From assembly GCA_947454705.1 (NCBI GenBank), contig CANGKZ010000017.1:33317-97316 (forward strand): a stretch of DNA of 64,000 nt. Direction: 5' to 3'. The DNA comes from Verrucomicrobiota bacterium. GTDB lineage: Bacteria; Verrucomicrobiota; Verrucomicrobiia; Limisphaerales; UBA9464. A program made the translations under genes and the position numbers. The notes under the pieces are model-generated. The model was not told the origin of the DNA and did not search any database. It worked only from the letters and a program-made list of their open reading frames with translations. Of this stretch, positions 38,631 to 48,027 are shown in pieces (positions within the stretch are counted from its first letter, which is position 1; every line of letters starts with the position of its first letter).

Positions 38631-41225
38631 ATGACTTTTTCCCCTGATTCCCCGGAGCTCACCGCGTACCTGCTGGACGAGCTGGATCCCGACACCCGTG
38701 CGGCGCTGGAAGCCGCGGTGGCGGCATCGCCTGAACTGGCCGCCGAGCTCAATGCACTGCGCCAGACGCTGGGCACCGTTTCGGAGGCCTTTGCCTCGGA
38801 GCCCGCACTGGGACTTTCCCCGGCCCAGCATCAGCGCGTGCTCGAAGCCGTCGGACCGGTCGCGCCGGAGCGTGGACCAAAAATGGAACTCACGTCGGCG
38901 CGTCGTCGTTCCTCCGAATCCGTCCCATTGGCGTCGATCCTTCTGAATTGGCTCGGCTGGCGCGGTGGGTTTCTCGCTGCAGGCGGGCTGGCGGTCCTCG
39001 TGACGCTGGTTTCGCTGATGCGGCCGGAGAAGAAAACCGAGGCCACGCTGGCATTGACGGACACGCTTCGGTATCAGCCAAACTGGCAGCCGCCGAAACC
39101 AATGGTGGCGGAAACAAAGGATGCCGCGACCGCGATCAAGCCCGCTGACCAACCCGCGAATCAGCCCACCTCGCTCGCCTTGAAGGTGTCGACCGCTCCG
39201 GTGCCTCCTCCCGCGGCGACGCGAGACCTCGTCGCCGCCAGGCCTACCGTTCAATTGGATTCATTGTCGACCGCGGCCGCCCCCGCATCCGCGCCTACGA
39301 GCGCACGATCGCTCCAGGAGGTGGAAGTGCGCTTTGGGTCGGCGGTGACTTCACCTGGAATCCAACCCAGCACCGATGCGAAATCCGCTGCTGCTTCGTC
39401 GCAACGCTGGCTTGAGCGTTCCAAGGCCACGGAGCGGTACTATTACGAGACCGCCGAATCGCAGTCGGCAGGCAGGCGCGTTGAGTCTCTTGCCAGGAGT
39501 GAGTCGCTCGGCAAGACGACAGCCCTTTCGCTCGGGGCTTCGGCTCAACCGGATTCCTACGGACTAGTCGTCGGCCAGGGCGGCATGCGGACACTGCCCC
39601 GAGTTATCACGGGGAGTCTCGAATCGAAGGCAAAGGAGTATGCCCGATTTGGGGAGCCCCCCGCGTTCTCTCCGGGAAACGCGAGTGCGGGCGGTGCTGT
39701 CCCCGTTGGTTTAGGCATGCACAATGTCCAGCTTCAGCAGGTCGAATCCCTCTCCGATGATACCATCACTCCCAACGCCGCGTTTTCTCGGGTCGAGGAC
39801 AATCCGTTCCACCCCGCACTCACCGCGCCGCTCTCCACCTTTGGCATGGATGTGGACACCGCGAGCTACTCTCTCGTGCGACGCATGCTGCGCGAACAAT
39901 CGCTTCCTCCCGCAGATGCAGTGCGACTCGAGGAGTTGTTGAATTACTTCAGCTACGAGTATCCGCAGCCCACCGGGGATCATCCGCTCGGGGCCACCGT
40001 GGAAGTGGCGGGATGCCCTTGGAACGAGGCCCACAAGCTGGTGCGAATTGGCGTGAAGGCGCGCGAGATTCCGCAGAAGGAACGTCCGCGATCCAACCTG
40101 GTGTTCCTGCTCGATGTCAGCGGATCGATGCAGCCGGAGACCCGTCTGCCGCTCGTGAAACGTGCGATGCGACTGCTGCTCGACCGTCTCTCATCGAAGG
40201 ATTCCGTGGGAATCGTGACCTATGCCGGTGAGGCCGGAGTGGCGATCCCCTCCACCGCCATCACCGATGCGGGACGCCAACAGGTGCTCGCCGTGCTCGA
40301 CCGCCTCAAAGCGGGCAGCGGCACCCGCGGTTCGGCTGGCATTGAGGCGGCCTACGCCATGGCCACCAATCAGTTCATCAAGGAAGGCGTGAATCGCGTG
40401 ATCCTGTGCACCGATGGCGATTTCAATCTTGGCATCACGGATCGTGACGAGCTGCTGAGCCTCATCACCGACCGCGCCAAGTCCGGCGTGTTCCTGAGCG
40501 TGCTTGGCTTCGGGATGGACAACCTGAAGGACTCCACCCTCGAACTCCTCGCCGATCGTGGGAATGGGAACTACGCCTACATCGATTCCTTCGCCGAGGC
40601 GCGCAAGGTGCTGGTGAAGCAGCTCGATGGAACCCTGGTGACCGTGGCCAAGGACGCCAAGATCCAGGTGGAGTTCAATCCCACCCGCGTCGCCAAGTAC
40701 CGCCTGCTCGGATACGAGAAGCGTCTCCTGCGCGATCGCGATTTCAATGACGACGCCAAGGACGCCGGCGATGTGGGGGCGGGGCATTCGGTGACGGTGC
40801 TCTATGAAATCGAACCGGTGGCCGGATTCGGTGCGGGTGTGGATCCGCTGCGCTACCGCGCCGAGCCGGCCGCCGGGAACGGAATTGGAAATGGAAATGA
40901 ATCGCGCACCAAGCCCGTGCATCCGGAGGAACTGCTGAATCTCAAGATCCGCTACAAGCAGCCCGATAGCGACCGCAGCCGGCTGATGGAACTGCCGGTG
41001 AAGGATGTGGACCACGACTTCGCCAAGGCGTCCTTCGACTTCAAGTTCGCCGCCGCGGTGGCAGGATATGGAATGCTGCTGCGTCATTCGCCGCACGCGG
41101 GCTCGCTGACCTGGGAACAGGTCCTGCGACTCGCCGAGCTGGGGCAGGGGCTCGATCCCGAAGGCTATCGCGCGGAGTTCATCGACCTCGCCCGCAAGGC
41201 GCAGCAACTCAACGCACGTCCCTGA
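38631..41225 (+). CDS. Anti-sigma-like / von Willebrand factor A (YfbK-type) fusion protein
   Basis: This 864-residue protein has an N-terminal cytoplasmic region like anti-sigma zinc-finger-less domains (LTAYLLDELDPDTRAALEAAVAASPELAAEL), a transmembrane helix (GGFLAAGGLAVLVTLVSLM, about residues 110-128), a long low-complexity linker, and a VWA module with MIDAS motif LDVSGSMQPETRLPL and CTDGDFN. The YfbK-type pre-domain STFGMDVDTASYSLVRRML and a C-terminal DUF3520-like region (VLYEIEPV...NLKIRYKQPD) flank it. It probably senses an extracytoplasmic partner through VWA and controls the ECF factor encoded 20 bp upstream. Confidence 0.9.
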   Translation: MTFSPDSPELTAYLLDELDPDTRAALEAAVAASPELAAELNALRQTLGTVSEAFASEPALGLSPAQHQRVLEAVGPVAPERGPKMELTSARRRSSESVPLASILLNWLGWRGGFLAAGGLAVLVTLVSLMRPEKKTEATLALTDTLRYQPNWQPPKPMVAETKDAATAIKPADQPANQPTSLALKVSTAPVPPPAATRDLVAARPTVQLDSLSTAAAPASAPTSARSLQEVEVRFGSAVTSPGIQPSTDAKSAAASSQRWLERSKATERYYYETAESQSAGRRVESLARSESLGKTTALSLGASAQPDSYGLVVGQGGMRTLPRVITGSLESKAKEYARFGEPPAFSPGNASAGGAVPVGLGMHNVQLQQVESLSDDTITPNAAFSRVEDNPFHPALTAPLSTFGMDVDTASYSLVRRMLREQSLPPADAVRLEELLNYFSYEYPQPTGDHPLGATVEVAGCPWNEAHKLVRIGVKAREIPQKERPRSNLVFLLDVSGSMQPETRLPLVKRAMRLLLDRLSSKDSVGIVTYAGEAGVAIPSTAITDAGRQQVLAVLDRLKAGSGTRGSAGIEAAYAMATNQFIKEGVNRVILCTDGDFNLGITDRDELLSLITDRAKSGVFLSVLGFGMDNLKDSTLELLADRGNGNYAYIDSFAEARKVLVKQLDGTLVTVAKDAKIQVEFNPTRVAKYRLLGYEKRLLRDRDFNDDAKDAGDVGAGHSVTVLYEIEPVAGFGAGVDPLRYRAEPAAGNGIGNGNESRTKPVHPEELLNLKIRYKQPDSDRSRLMELPVKDVDHDFAKASFDFKFAAAVAGYGMLLRHSPHAGSLTWEQVLRLAELGQGLDPEGYRAEFIDLARKAQQLNARP

Positions 41226-41257
41226 ATCCAAACCTTCGCAACCTGAAGCGGCGATTT

Positions 41258-41412
41258 GAACCGCAGATGGACGCAGATGAACGCAGATGTGGATGGGAAC
41301 GGCTTCTTTGAAGCGCTTCTGAATTGTTCATCGGCTGGGTGAGTTTCAATTCCCTCCGTTCTCCGCATTCGAATCTGCGTTCATCTGCGTCCATCTGCGT
41401 CCATCTGCGGTT
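41258..41412. repeat. Inverted intergenic repeat (CGCAGATGGACGCAGATGA family)
   Basis: The left arm (41258-41289) and right arm (41372-41412) are inverted copies built from ACGCAGATG units; the right arm has one extra unit. It is related to the repeat at 27508-27653. It fills most of the gap between the VWA gene and the next gene. Confidence 0.85.
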
Positions 41413-41458
41413 GTTATTTTCCTGAATTCCCTAATTTAGAATCAACATTCCTCATCTC

Positions 41459-41998
41459 ATGAAACTGCGTGTCTGGATTCCCCTCGCGATGCTTTCACTG
41501 GCCGCGGCACTGCCGGCGAAGGCGCTGCTCACCACCTCGGGTCGTGAACCGATTCACAGCTCGGCCTGGAAGGGCCCGGCCGAGAAAGTCATTAACCATC
41601 CCGCCCGGTATCGGGGCACGATTGGTCCCATCGCACCCATCGCAGAGTTTTTCTACACCGGACGCGGTGAGGAGCTGAACCAGTTGCTCGAACTCTACGA
41701 AAAGATCCCCGAGCGACAGTCCACCCTCTACCTCACCACCGATCCCGGTGAGGGCAACGTGCTGGTACGGTCGTCGATCAAAGGAGAGCTCACCGTCACG
41801 CTGCGCGTTTCCAATGCATCAGAATTGAAACGCTGGCGGATTCCGAAGGGGCTCCGGGTGGAGCGGCTTGATGTGTTGGGTGGTTCCTCGGCGTCCAAGC
41901 AGGGGGAGTTGGAGCAGGCCGTTCGGGAGTTTATCGGACGCCACTCCGCGGCACCGGACGATCGGCACGAGTCCCGATCAAAGCGCTTCAGCCAGTAG
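41459..41998 (+). CDS. Secreted protein of unknown function
   Basis: The 179-residue protein has a signal peptide (WIPLAMLSLAAALPAKA). The mature part starts LLTTSGREPIHSSAWKGPAEKVINHPARYRGTIGP and contains EFFYTGRGEELNQLLELYEKIPERQSTLYLTTDPG. It has no family I recognise, and its charged C-terminal tail runs into the convergent Fe-ADH gene by 21 bp. It is probably periplasmic. It begins 46 bp after the inverted repeat. Confidence 0.75.
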   Translation: MKLRVWIPLAMLSLAAALPAKALLTTSGREPIHSSAWKGPAEKVINHPARYRGTIGPIAPIAEFFYTGRGEELNQLLELYEKIPERQSTLYLTTDPGEGNVLVRSSIKGELTVTLRVSNASELKRWRIPKGLRVERLDVLGGSSASKQGELEQAVREFIGRHSAAPDDRHESRSKRFSQ

Positions 41999-43138
41999 CG
42001 CGTTGAGGTCCGCGCTGGAGAGCACGAGCGGATTCCCTTTCATGCTTCCGGCGGCGGCTGCCTTGGTGCTGATTTCGTCGAAGGCCGCCGGTGCAATTCC
42101 CCAGTGCCCGAGGCCAGGATTTGCAGCCAGCGACACCTGCTCCCGGATCCAGCGGAATCCATCGGCTGCAGTCGCGGCGGATTTGCCGGTCAGCAGGCGC
42201 GCGATTTCGTCGAAGCGGGAAAGCGCGAGCTGAGACGCGGATCCATTGAGCTGACTCAATCGACGCCAGTTCAGTTCACACACCGGGGCCAGCAGCGCGG
42301 CGCAAATCGCGCCATGAGGTGCGGGATAAATGCCGCCCAGCGGACCTGCAAATCCGTGCACGGCTCCGAGCCCTGCGTTCGCGAGGGCGAGTCCGCCCAG
42401 GAGGCTGGCCAGAGCCATGTCCTCGCGCGCGGAGCGGTCCGAGCCATCGGCCATCACGCGCGGGAACGCGCGGGCGAAGCGAACCATTCCCTCGCGGCAC
42501 AACGCATCGGTCATCGGCGTCGCACGAATCGAAACGAACGGTTCGATCAACTGGGTCAACGCATCGAGTCCGGTCGATGCACTCAATGCCCGCGGCAAAC
42601 CGAGCGTGAGATCCGAATCCACCAGCGCGAGGGTGGGCAGCATGCGCGGGCTTCGCAGGCTCACCTTCACCCGTTTTTCCGGCACGGAGAGAACGGAGTT
42701 GCGCGTCACCTCGGCGCCGGTTCCCGCAGTGGTCGGAATCGCCACAAACGGAAGCGGTGCCTCGGTCAGGGGTTGGCCGCGTCCGACGATTTCCAGGTAA
42801 TCCAGGACCGGCCGCCGGTTGGTGACCAGCGCGGCGATGGCCTTGCCGGCATCGATGACGCTTCCTCCCCCGCACGCCGCCACCCACTGGCAATCATGAC
42901 GCCGCGCAAGTTTGACGCCTTCGAGCACGTCGCCCACGGCGGGCTCGCCGTGTACCGAAAATGGAACGCTCTCCACGCCCGCGCGGGTCAGGTGCGCGCG
43001 AACGGATTCCACGCGGTTGGGATTCGATCCGGTCACCCAAAGCACGCGCGGGCCGAACCCGGCGGCGACCGCTTCCAATTCCGAGGCCCGTCCGGGACCA
43101 AAAACGATCCGGGTGGCGGTGGCGAATTCGAAGGGCAT
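41978..43138 (-). CDS. Iron-containing alcohol dehydrogenase family protein
   Basis: The 386-residue protein has the group III ADH layout: an N-terminal NAD(P)-binding domain with CGGGSVIDAGKAIA and IPTTAGTGAEVTRNSVLS, and a helical metal domain with STGLDALTQLIEPFVS and AVHGFAGPLGGIYPAPHGAICA. One of the usual four metal ligands is changed: the DAxxH motif reads DALTQ (His to Gln), so metal binding may differ. Maleylacetate-reductase-like or aldehyde/alcohol activity is possible. The ATG at 43136-43138 fits the conserved start FATATRIVFGPG. It follows a small monooxygenase gene on the same strand. Confidence 0.9.
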   Translation of the reverse strand: MPFEFATATRIVFGPGRASELEAVAAGFGPRVLWVTGSNPNRVESVRAHLTRAGVESVPFSVHGEPAVGDVLEGVKLARRHDCQWVAACGGGSVIDAGKAIAALVTNRRPVLDYLEIVGRGQPLTEAPLPFVAIPTTAGTGAEVTRNSVLSVPEKRVKVSLRSPRMLPTLALVDSDLTLGLPRALSASTGLDALTQLIEPFVSIRATPMTDALCREGMVRFARAFPRVMADGSDRSAREDMALASLLGGLALANAGLGAVHGFAGPLGGIYPAPHGAICAALLAPVCELNWRRLSQLNGSASQLALSRFDEIARLLTGKSAATAADGFRWIREQVSLAANPGLGHWGIAPAAFDEISTKAAAAGSMKGNPLVLSSADLNALLAEAL

Positions 43139-43161
43139 CGGGAAAGAACCGGACCGGAAAA

Positions 43162-43461
43162 TCAAACCGGCTCGATGCGGAGGTACTTCAAGGGCGACCG
43201 GGGCGAGGCCATCATCGGGGCCACCGTATCGCGCCACACCGCGTAGTGCGGGGTTTCACGATGACTCAGCTGCGCCTCGGGATTGCGGTATTCCTCGACG
43301 AGCACAAATCGATCCGAGGCATCGGTCTGCTGCAGCAATTCAAACCGCAGGATCCCGGGCTCCAGACGCGAGGCCTTCGCGTTCACCATCGTTGCGGCCC
43401 GAAACGCATCCACGCACTCGGGCTTCACGTGGACCTGGATGATGGCGGTGTAGGCGGACAT
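43162..43461 (-). CDS. Antibiotic-biosynthesis-monooxygenase (ABM/LsrG-like) protein
   Basis: The 99-residue protein has the dimeric alpha-beta-barrel ABM pattern: IIQVHVKPECVDAFRAATMVNAKASRLEPGILRFELLQQTDASDRFVLVEEYRNPEAQLSHRETPHYAVW. The F-x-L-L-Q and TPHY segments resemble LsrG-type autoinducer-2 processing proteins and quinol monooxygenases. It lies 23 bp upstream of the Fe-ADH-like gene in the same direction, so the two may act together on a small carbonyl compound (inference). Confidence 0.88.
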   Translation of the reverse strand: MSAYTAIIQVHVKPECVDAFRAATMVNAKASRLEPGILRFELLQQTDASDRFVLVEEYRNPEAQLSHRETPHYAVWRDTVAPMMASPRSPLKYLRIEPV

Positions 43462-43505
43462 TGAAATCGAAGATCGGAGTTCGGAGATCGAAGATCGCGG
43501 ATCGA

Positions 43506-44975
43506 TCAGAGGGATTGGATCAGGGTGTCGTAGAGTTCGACGTAGTGGCGGGATTGGCGTTCCCAGGAGAAGTCGGACTCCATGCCGTTGCGACGGTACC
43601 GGGCGATCCAGTACGGATCGGCAAACAGGGCCAGGGCTTTTCGGATGGCGTGGGCCAGGGCATCGGGCGTGGGTTCGGTGAACTTGATTCCGGTGGCCAG
43701 GTTTCCGTCCTCGCTCGCAGCGTCGCGCGCATCGATCACGGAGTCGTCGAGCCCGCCCGTGGCGCGCACCACCGGGATGGTGCCGTAGCGCAGGGAGTAA
43801 AGCTGGTTGAGTCCGCAGGGTTCGAAGCGCGACGGCATCAGGTAGAAATCCGCGCCGGCCTCGAGTCGGTGCGCGAGCTTGGGATCAAATCCGATCCGCG
43901 CCGCGACCTGCCCGGGGAATTTCACCGCAAGCGCGCGGTACCCGGCTTCGAGCACCGGATCACCACTGCCCAGCAGCGCAAACTGCAGCGATTCGCCGGC
44001 TTCGAGCACCTCCTCCAGCGCGGTCAGTTGGAAGTCGGCGCCCTTCTGGTCGGTCAATCGCGTGATGTTGGTGAACAACGGCACCGCGGCATCGAGCTTC
44101 AGTCCGAGTTCCTCCTGGAGGGCGCGTTTGTTGGCGGCCTTGCCGGCGAGGTGATTGGAGTCGTAGGCGTGCGGCAGCGCGGGGTTGCTGGTGGTATTCC
44201 ACTCGCCGTAGTCCACGCCGTTGAGGATGCCGGTGAGTTCGTGTTCGCGACGGCGCAGGAGCGGGTCAAGTCCGCATCCGAACTCCGGCGTGCAGATTTC
44301 CCGGGCATAGCGCGGGCTCACAGTGGAGAGCGCGTCGGACAAATTCAGCCCCGCCTTGAGGCAGTTCATCTGCTGCCAGGCCTCGGCACTTTCCTGGTGG
44401 AACCAGGCAGGGGGTAGGTTGGTGAACCCGAAGGCCGTGGAGGGGAACCAACCTTGATACGCGAGGTTGTGGATGGTCAGCAGCGTCTTCGGGGCCGAAC
44501 TCCACGCGCCCCGGGTCGCGGCCTCGCGAACGAGCATGGGAATCAGGCCGGTCTGCCAATCGTGGCAGTGCAGGATCTGCGGGAATCCGCCGCCGTGCCG
44601 CGCGAGGAGTGCGGCGGCCTTGGAGAAAAAGGTGAAGCGTTCGGCGTTGTCGGGGTAGTCGACGTTGCGCTCGTTGTAGATGCCGGCGCGGTCGAAGTAC
44701 TCGGGCTGATCGACGAACCACAGCGTGAGATTGGCCTCGGGCTGGAGCTTCCAGAATTCTCCAGAGACCAATTTTGGTCCCAGCGGGAGATCGAATCGCC
44801 AGTTCGCCGGGGCGATGCCCGGATGCCGGATGCGGATGCCGCGGTAGAGTGGCGTGACGACGTCCACGCGATGCCCCGCGCGGGCGAGCGCCTGCGCGAG
44901 CGCACCGACCATATCGGCCAGCCCACCCGTTTTGCTGAACGGGTGCAGCTCACTCGTGGCATGGACGATATGCAT
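43506..44975 (-). CDS. glgA: Glycogen synthase (ADP-glucose type, GT5)
   Basis: This 489-residue enzyme has the GT5 hallmarks: MHIVHATSELHPFSKTGGLADMVGALAQAL with the K-x-G-G-L ADP-glucose motif, FHCHDWQT-like ILHCHDWQTGLIPML, TNITRLTDQKGADF, and the C-terminal E-x7-E region in MPSRFEPCGLNQLYSLRYGTIPVVRATGGLDDSV. It transfers glucose from ADP-glucose to growing alpha-1,4-glucan in the cytoplasm. The ATG at 44973-44975 starts exactly at the conserved N terminus. No other glycogen genes lie in the window; a repeat-rich spacer is upstream. Confidence 0.95.
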   Translation of the reverse strand: MHIVHATSELHPFSKTGGLADMVGALAQALARAGHRVDVVTPLYRGIRIRHPGIAPANWRFDLPLGPKLVSGEFWKLQPEANLTLWFVDQPEYFDRAGIYNERNVDYPDNAERFTFFSKAAALLARHGGGFPQILHCHDWQTGLIPMLVREAATRGAWSSAPKTLLTIHNLAYQGWFPSTAFGFTNLPPAWFHQESAEAWQQMNCLKAGLNLSDALSTVSPRYAREICTPEFGCGLDPLLRRREHELTGILNGVDYGEWNTTSNPALPHAYDSNHLAGKAANKRALQEELGLKLDAAVPLFTNITRLTDQKGADFQLTALEEVLEAGESLQFALLGSGDPVLEAGYRALAVKFPGQVAARIGFDPKLAHRLEAGADFYLMPSRFEPCGLNQLYSLRYGTIPVVRATGGLDDSVIDARDAASEDGNLATGIKFTEPTPDALAHAIRKALALFADPYWIARYRRNGMESDFSWERQSRHYVELYDTLIQSL

Positions 44976-45440
44976 GCCCGACGTTCGCAACTCGCCGGTC
45001 GCCCTCACAAGCGGGAAAAGAGTTGGATGGCATTCGGCCTGGGTGGGCGAGAAGGGAGTGGTTTGCCGGGATTTGGGTGCCGGGAAGGCGGTGGAGGGGT
45101 TGAAACGTTGAAATGTTGAAGGGTTGAAGAGGAAAAGCGCACTGGCACCGAGGCACACAAGAGGAGGGTCGAAAGCGCGTCTTGCATCCTAAAGCGCCAG
45201 AGGACTGGCGCACTCCACGACGCTGTCGCGACTCCACTCCCCGTTGGTGGAAATCCGCCAGGTCTTGGACTGCGGTAGTCCTCTACCGCTTTGGATGAAG
45301 CCAATGCCGCAGCGTCGGATTCCCCTTCAACGCTTCAACTTTTTAACCCTTCAACTCCCGTTTCCAGGTTGAAGCGGCAGAGCAAGACGGCGGCGCGGGC
45401 GCGCCGTCGTTGCCGGATTGGAAGCCTGTCCCCAAGCGGC
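44976..45440. other. Repeat-rich intergenic spacer upstream of glgA
   Basis: These 465 bp hold no credible gene. They contain a nested palindromic arrangement: GTTGAA-type repeats at about 45098-45130 and their inverted counterpart at about 45328-45357 flank a 102-bp element (45191-45292). A separate 7-bp hairpin GACGGCG/CGCCGTC lies at 45386-45408. Confidence 0.8.
45191..45292. repeat. 102-bp palindromic element with 26-bp inverted arms
   Basis: The left arm (45191-45216) and right arm (45267-45292) are imperfect inverted copies sharing AGAGGACT at the centre and AAAGCG/TCC at the ends. It lies inside the outer pair of GTTGAA-type repeats. It looks like a mobile palindromic element of the REP/MITE sort. 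Confidence 0.8.
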
Positions 45441-47903
45441 TCACGCTAGAATTCGTGCGCGGTCCGGATCCACGGGAGATTTCGCGTGGTACGTGGCGGG
45501 GATGCGAACTCCATTGAGGAGGATTTCGTATCGGCCCGAGGCCAGGAATTCCGGCGTGACCACTTCCGGTCCGCGAACGTACGCCATCGCAACCGAGCGT
45601 CCCACTGTGTGTCCATACGCACCGCTGGTGGTGTAGCCCACCGCCACGCCGTCGCGGAACACAGGCTCGCTTCCCCACAGCACGGCTTCCGGATCGTCGA
45701 GCGTGAGCAGGGCCAGACGCTTCCGAACGCCGCGGGCGCGTTGTTCGAGCAACGCATCGCGTCCAATGAACCCACCGGCTTTGTCCCACGCGACGGCGAA
45801 TGCCAGTCCTGCATCGAGCGGCGTTTCGTCCGGACTCAATTCCGCCCCGAAGGCGCGATAGCCTTTTTCCAATCGCAGCGAATTGATCGCGTAGTGACCC
45901 GCCGGGGTGACGCCGAGGTCGCGTCCGGCTTCGAGCAGGAGATCGTACACCAGCGTCATTTGCTCGACCGGCACCTGGAGTTCCCAGCCGAGTTCGCCCA
46001 CGTAGGTGAGACGCACGGCGCGAACCGTGGCCGGACCCACACCGATCAATCGGGCCGTGCCGAAGGGGTAGGCGGCGTTGGAAAGGTCGGCATCGGTGAG
46101 ACGCGACAGCAGCGCGCGCGAGTTGGGTCCCATCACGCCGATCACGCCCTGGCTGGTGGTGATGTCCTGAATCGCGACGCGTGCTCCCGGCGGCGTGTTG
46201 CGGCGAATCCAGTCGCGATCGCGAACGCCCTGGGTGGTTCCGGTGATCAGCAGAAACGACTCCGTGCCGGTGCGGATGACGGTGAGATCGCTCTCAATGC
46301 CGCCCCTTCGATTCAACATGGCGGTGTACACCACGCGGTCGATGGCGACATCAATGTTGTTGGCGCAGGTTTGCTGGAGCACGGCCACGGCGTCGGGCCC
46401 GGTCACCTGGAGCTTGGCGAATCCGGATTGATCGAACAGCGCCACGGTTTCGCGCGTGGCCCGGTGTTCGGTGGCGTGGTTTTGGAACCAGTTCTGTCGG
46501 CCAAAGCTGTATTCCATCGCCGGTTGTGCGGCGTGCCCGGGACGTGTCGAGGTGAACCAGTTCGGACGCTCCCATCCGCCCTTTTGTCCAAACGATGCGC
46601 CGGCGGCGGCCAGGCGATCGTGAAGCGGAGAGCGGCGAATGTTGCGGCCGGTCTCCTGTTCGCGATTCGGCCAGGCCATCTGGTAATGCAGGCCGAGGAC
46701 TTCGATGACGCGCGACCGAAGAAACGACCGGTTGTTGGCCCAGGGGCCGAAGCGCCGGACATCCACGCTGGAAAGATCGAGCGAGGGCTGTCCGTCGATG
46801 ATCCATTCTGCGAGGTATTTTCCCGCACCGCCTGCGCTGGCGATGCCGACAGAATTGAATCCGCAGGCCACGAACAGATTTCGCATCTCCGCCGTTTCGC
46901 CGAGAAGGAATTGATTGTCGGGGGTGAAGCTCTCGGGTCCGTTGACGAATTTTTGGAAGCCGCTGGTTTCGAGCGCCGGGATGCGGTGCTTTCCGTTGCG
47001 CAGCGGTTCGGCGAATTTCTCCCAATCAGGGTCGAGCAACTGAAACGAGAATCCGGCGGGGACGGAATCCACGTTCCAGAATTTCGATTCGGCCTGGAAG
47101 GCACCGAGCATCACCGAGTCGCCTTCGCCGCGAAAATACAGGCAGAGGTCCGGATCGCGTCCCACGGGGAGTTCATCAAAGGCTCCGGGGATCGGATTGC
47201 TGACGGCGTAGTGGTGTTCCACCGGGTGCAGCGGAAGCGAGACGCCACAGCGCAGGCCGAGTTCGCGCGCCCACATGCCGCCGGTGAGCACCACGATCTC
47301 GGCTTGGATGGTGCCCTGGCTGGTCTCCACGCCGGTGGCGCGTCCGTCCTTGTGTTGGATGCCGGTGACGCGAACGCCTTCCACGATGGTGGCTCCGCGC
47401 GACTGGGCGCCCTTGGCCAGGGCGAGAGTGACTTCCTTGGGGATGACCTTGCCGTCGTGCGGGAGCCACGCCGCGCCAAGGATGTCGTCCACGCGCAGCG
47501 GCGGCCACTTGGCCTTGGCTTCGTCTGCCGAAATCAAATGCGACTCCACCCCGAACCATTCGGCCATGGCCATGGTGCGGCGGAGCTGGGTCATGCGCGC
47601 CTCGGAGCGTCCCAGAATGAGGCTTCCCACCTGCTTCCATCCGGTCGGGTGCCCGGTGAGCTTCTCCAGTTTTTGGTACAGGTCGGCGCTGTACTGGTTG
47701 ATGGCGGTGAGGCTGGTGGAGGTGCGGAGGCGTCCCACCAATCCCGCCGCGTGCCAGGTGGTGCCGCCGGCGAGGAGGTTTTGTTCGAGGACCACCACAT
47801 CACGCCAGCCGAGTTCGGTCAGGTGATAGGCAAGGCTGCACCCAGCGATGCCGCCGCCGATGATGACAACGCGTGAGGAGGAGGGCAGGGAAGTGCTCAC
47901 CAC
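45441..47903 (-). CDS. Dimethylglycine/sarcosine-dehydrogenase-like FAD-GcvT protein
   Basis: This protein of about 820 residues has an N-terminal DAO-type FAD domain (VVIIGGGIAGCSLAYHLTELGWRDVVVLEQNLLAGGTTWHAAGLVG) with the W-H-A-A-G covalent-flavin-site motif. A FAO_M-like linker follows (HDRLAAAGASFGQKGGWERPNWF), then a C-terminal folate-binding GcvT module (FDQSGFAKLQVTGPDAVAVLQ; LTYVGELGWELQVP; INSLRLEKGYRAFGAELSPDETPLDAGL). It should demethylate dimethylglycine, sarcosine or a related N-methyl amine, passing the carbon to tetrahydrofolate. Starts at TTG 47906, GTG 47903 or GTG 47900 are all possible. It stands alone, with no betaine genes beside it. Confidence 0.88.
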   Translation of the reverse strand: MVSTSLPSSSRVVIIGGGIAGCSLAYHLTELGWRDVVVLEQNLLAGGTTWHAAGLVGRLRTSTSLTAINQYSADLYQKLEKLTGHPTGWKQVGSLILGRSEARMTQLRRTMAMAEWFGVESHLISADEAKAKWPPLRVDDILGAAWLPHDGKVIPKEVTLALAKGAQSRGATIVEGVRVTGIQHKDGRATGVETSQGTIQAEIVVLTGGMWARELGLRCGVSLPLHPVEHHYAVSNPIPGAFDELPVGRDPDLCLYFRGEGDSVMLGAFQAESKFWNVDSVPAGFSFQLLDPDWEKFAEPLRNGKHRIPALETSGFQKFVNGPESFTPDNQFLLGETAEMRNLFVACGFNSVGIASAGGAGKYLAEWIIDGQPSLDLSSVDVRRFGPWANNRSFLRSRVIEVLGLHYQMAWPNREQETGRNIRRSPLHDRLAAAGASFGQKGGWERPNWFTSTRPGHAAQPAMEYSFGRQNWFQNHATEHRATRETVALFDQSGFAKLQVTGPDAVAVLQQTCANNIDVAIDRVVYTAMLNRRGGIESDLTVIRTGTESFLLITGTTQGVRDRDWIRRNTPPGARVAIQDITTSQGVIGVMGPNSRALLSRLTDADLSNAAYPFGTARLIGVGPATVRAVRLTYVGELGWELQVPVEQMTLVYDLLLEAGRDLGVTPAGHYAINSLRLEKGYRAFGAELSPDETPLDAGLAFAVAWDKAGGFIGRDALLEQRARGVRKRLALLTLDDPEAVLWGSEPVFRDGVAVGYTTSGAYGHTVGRSVAMAYVRGPEVVTPEFLASGRYEILLNGVRIPATYHAKSPVDPDRARILA

Positions 47904-48027
47904 CAAGGCTTACCGCGACCCGCCGTTCGGGGATAGCCCCGATTCAGTGGAGGAGAGAAAAGTCCGGTTCCTGAGGGGATTCGTGACCGGTTTGTCAGAA
48001 TTGGTACGAACCGATGGGCTCGCGGGC

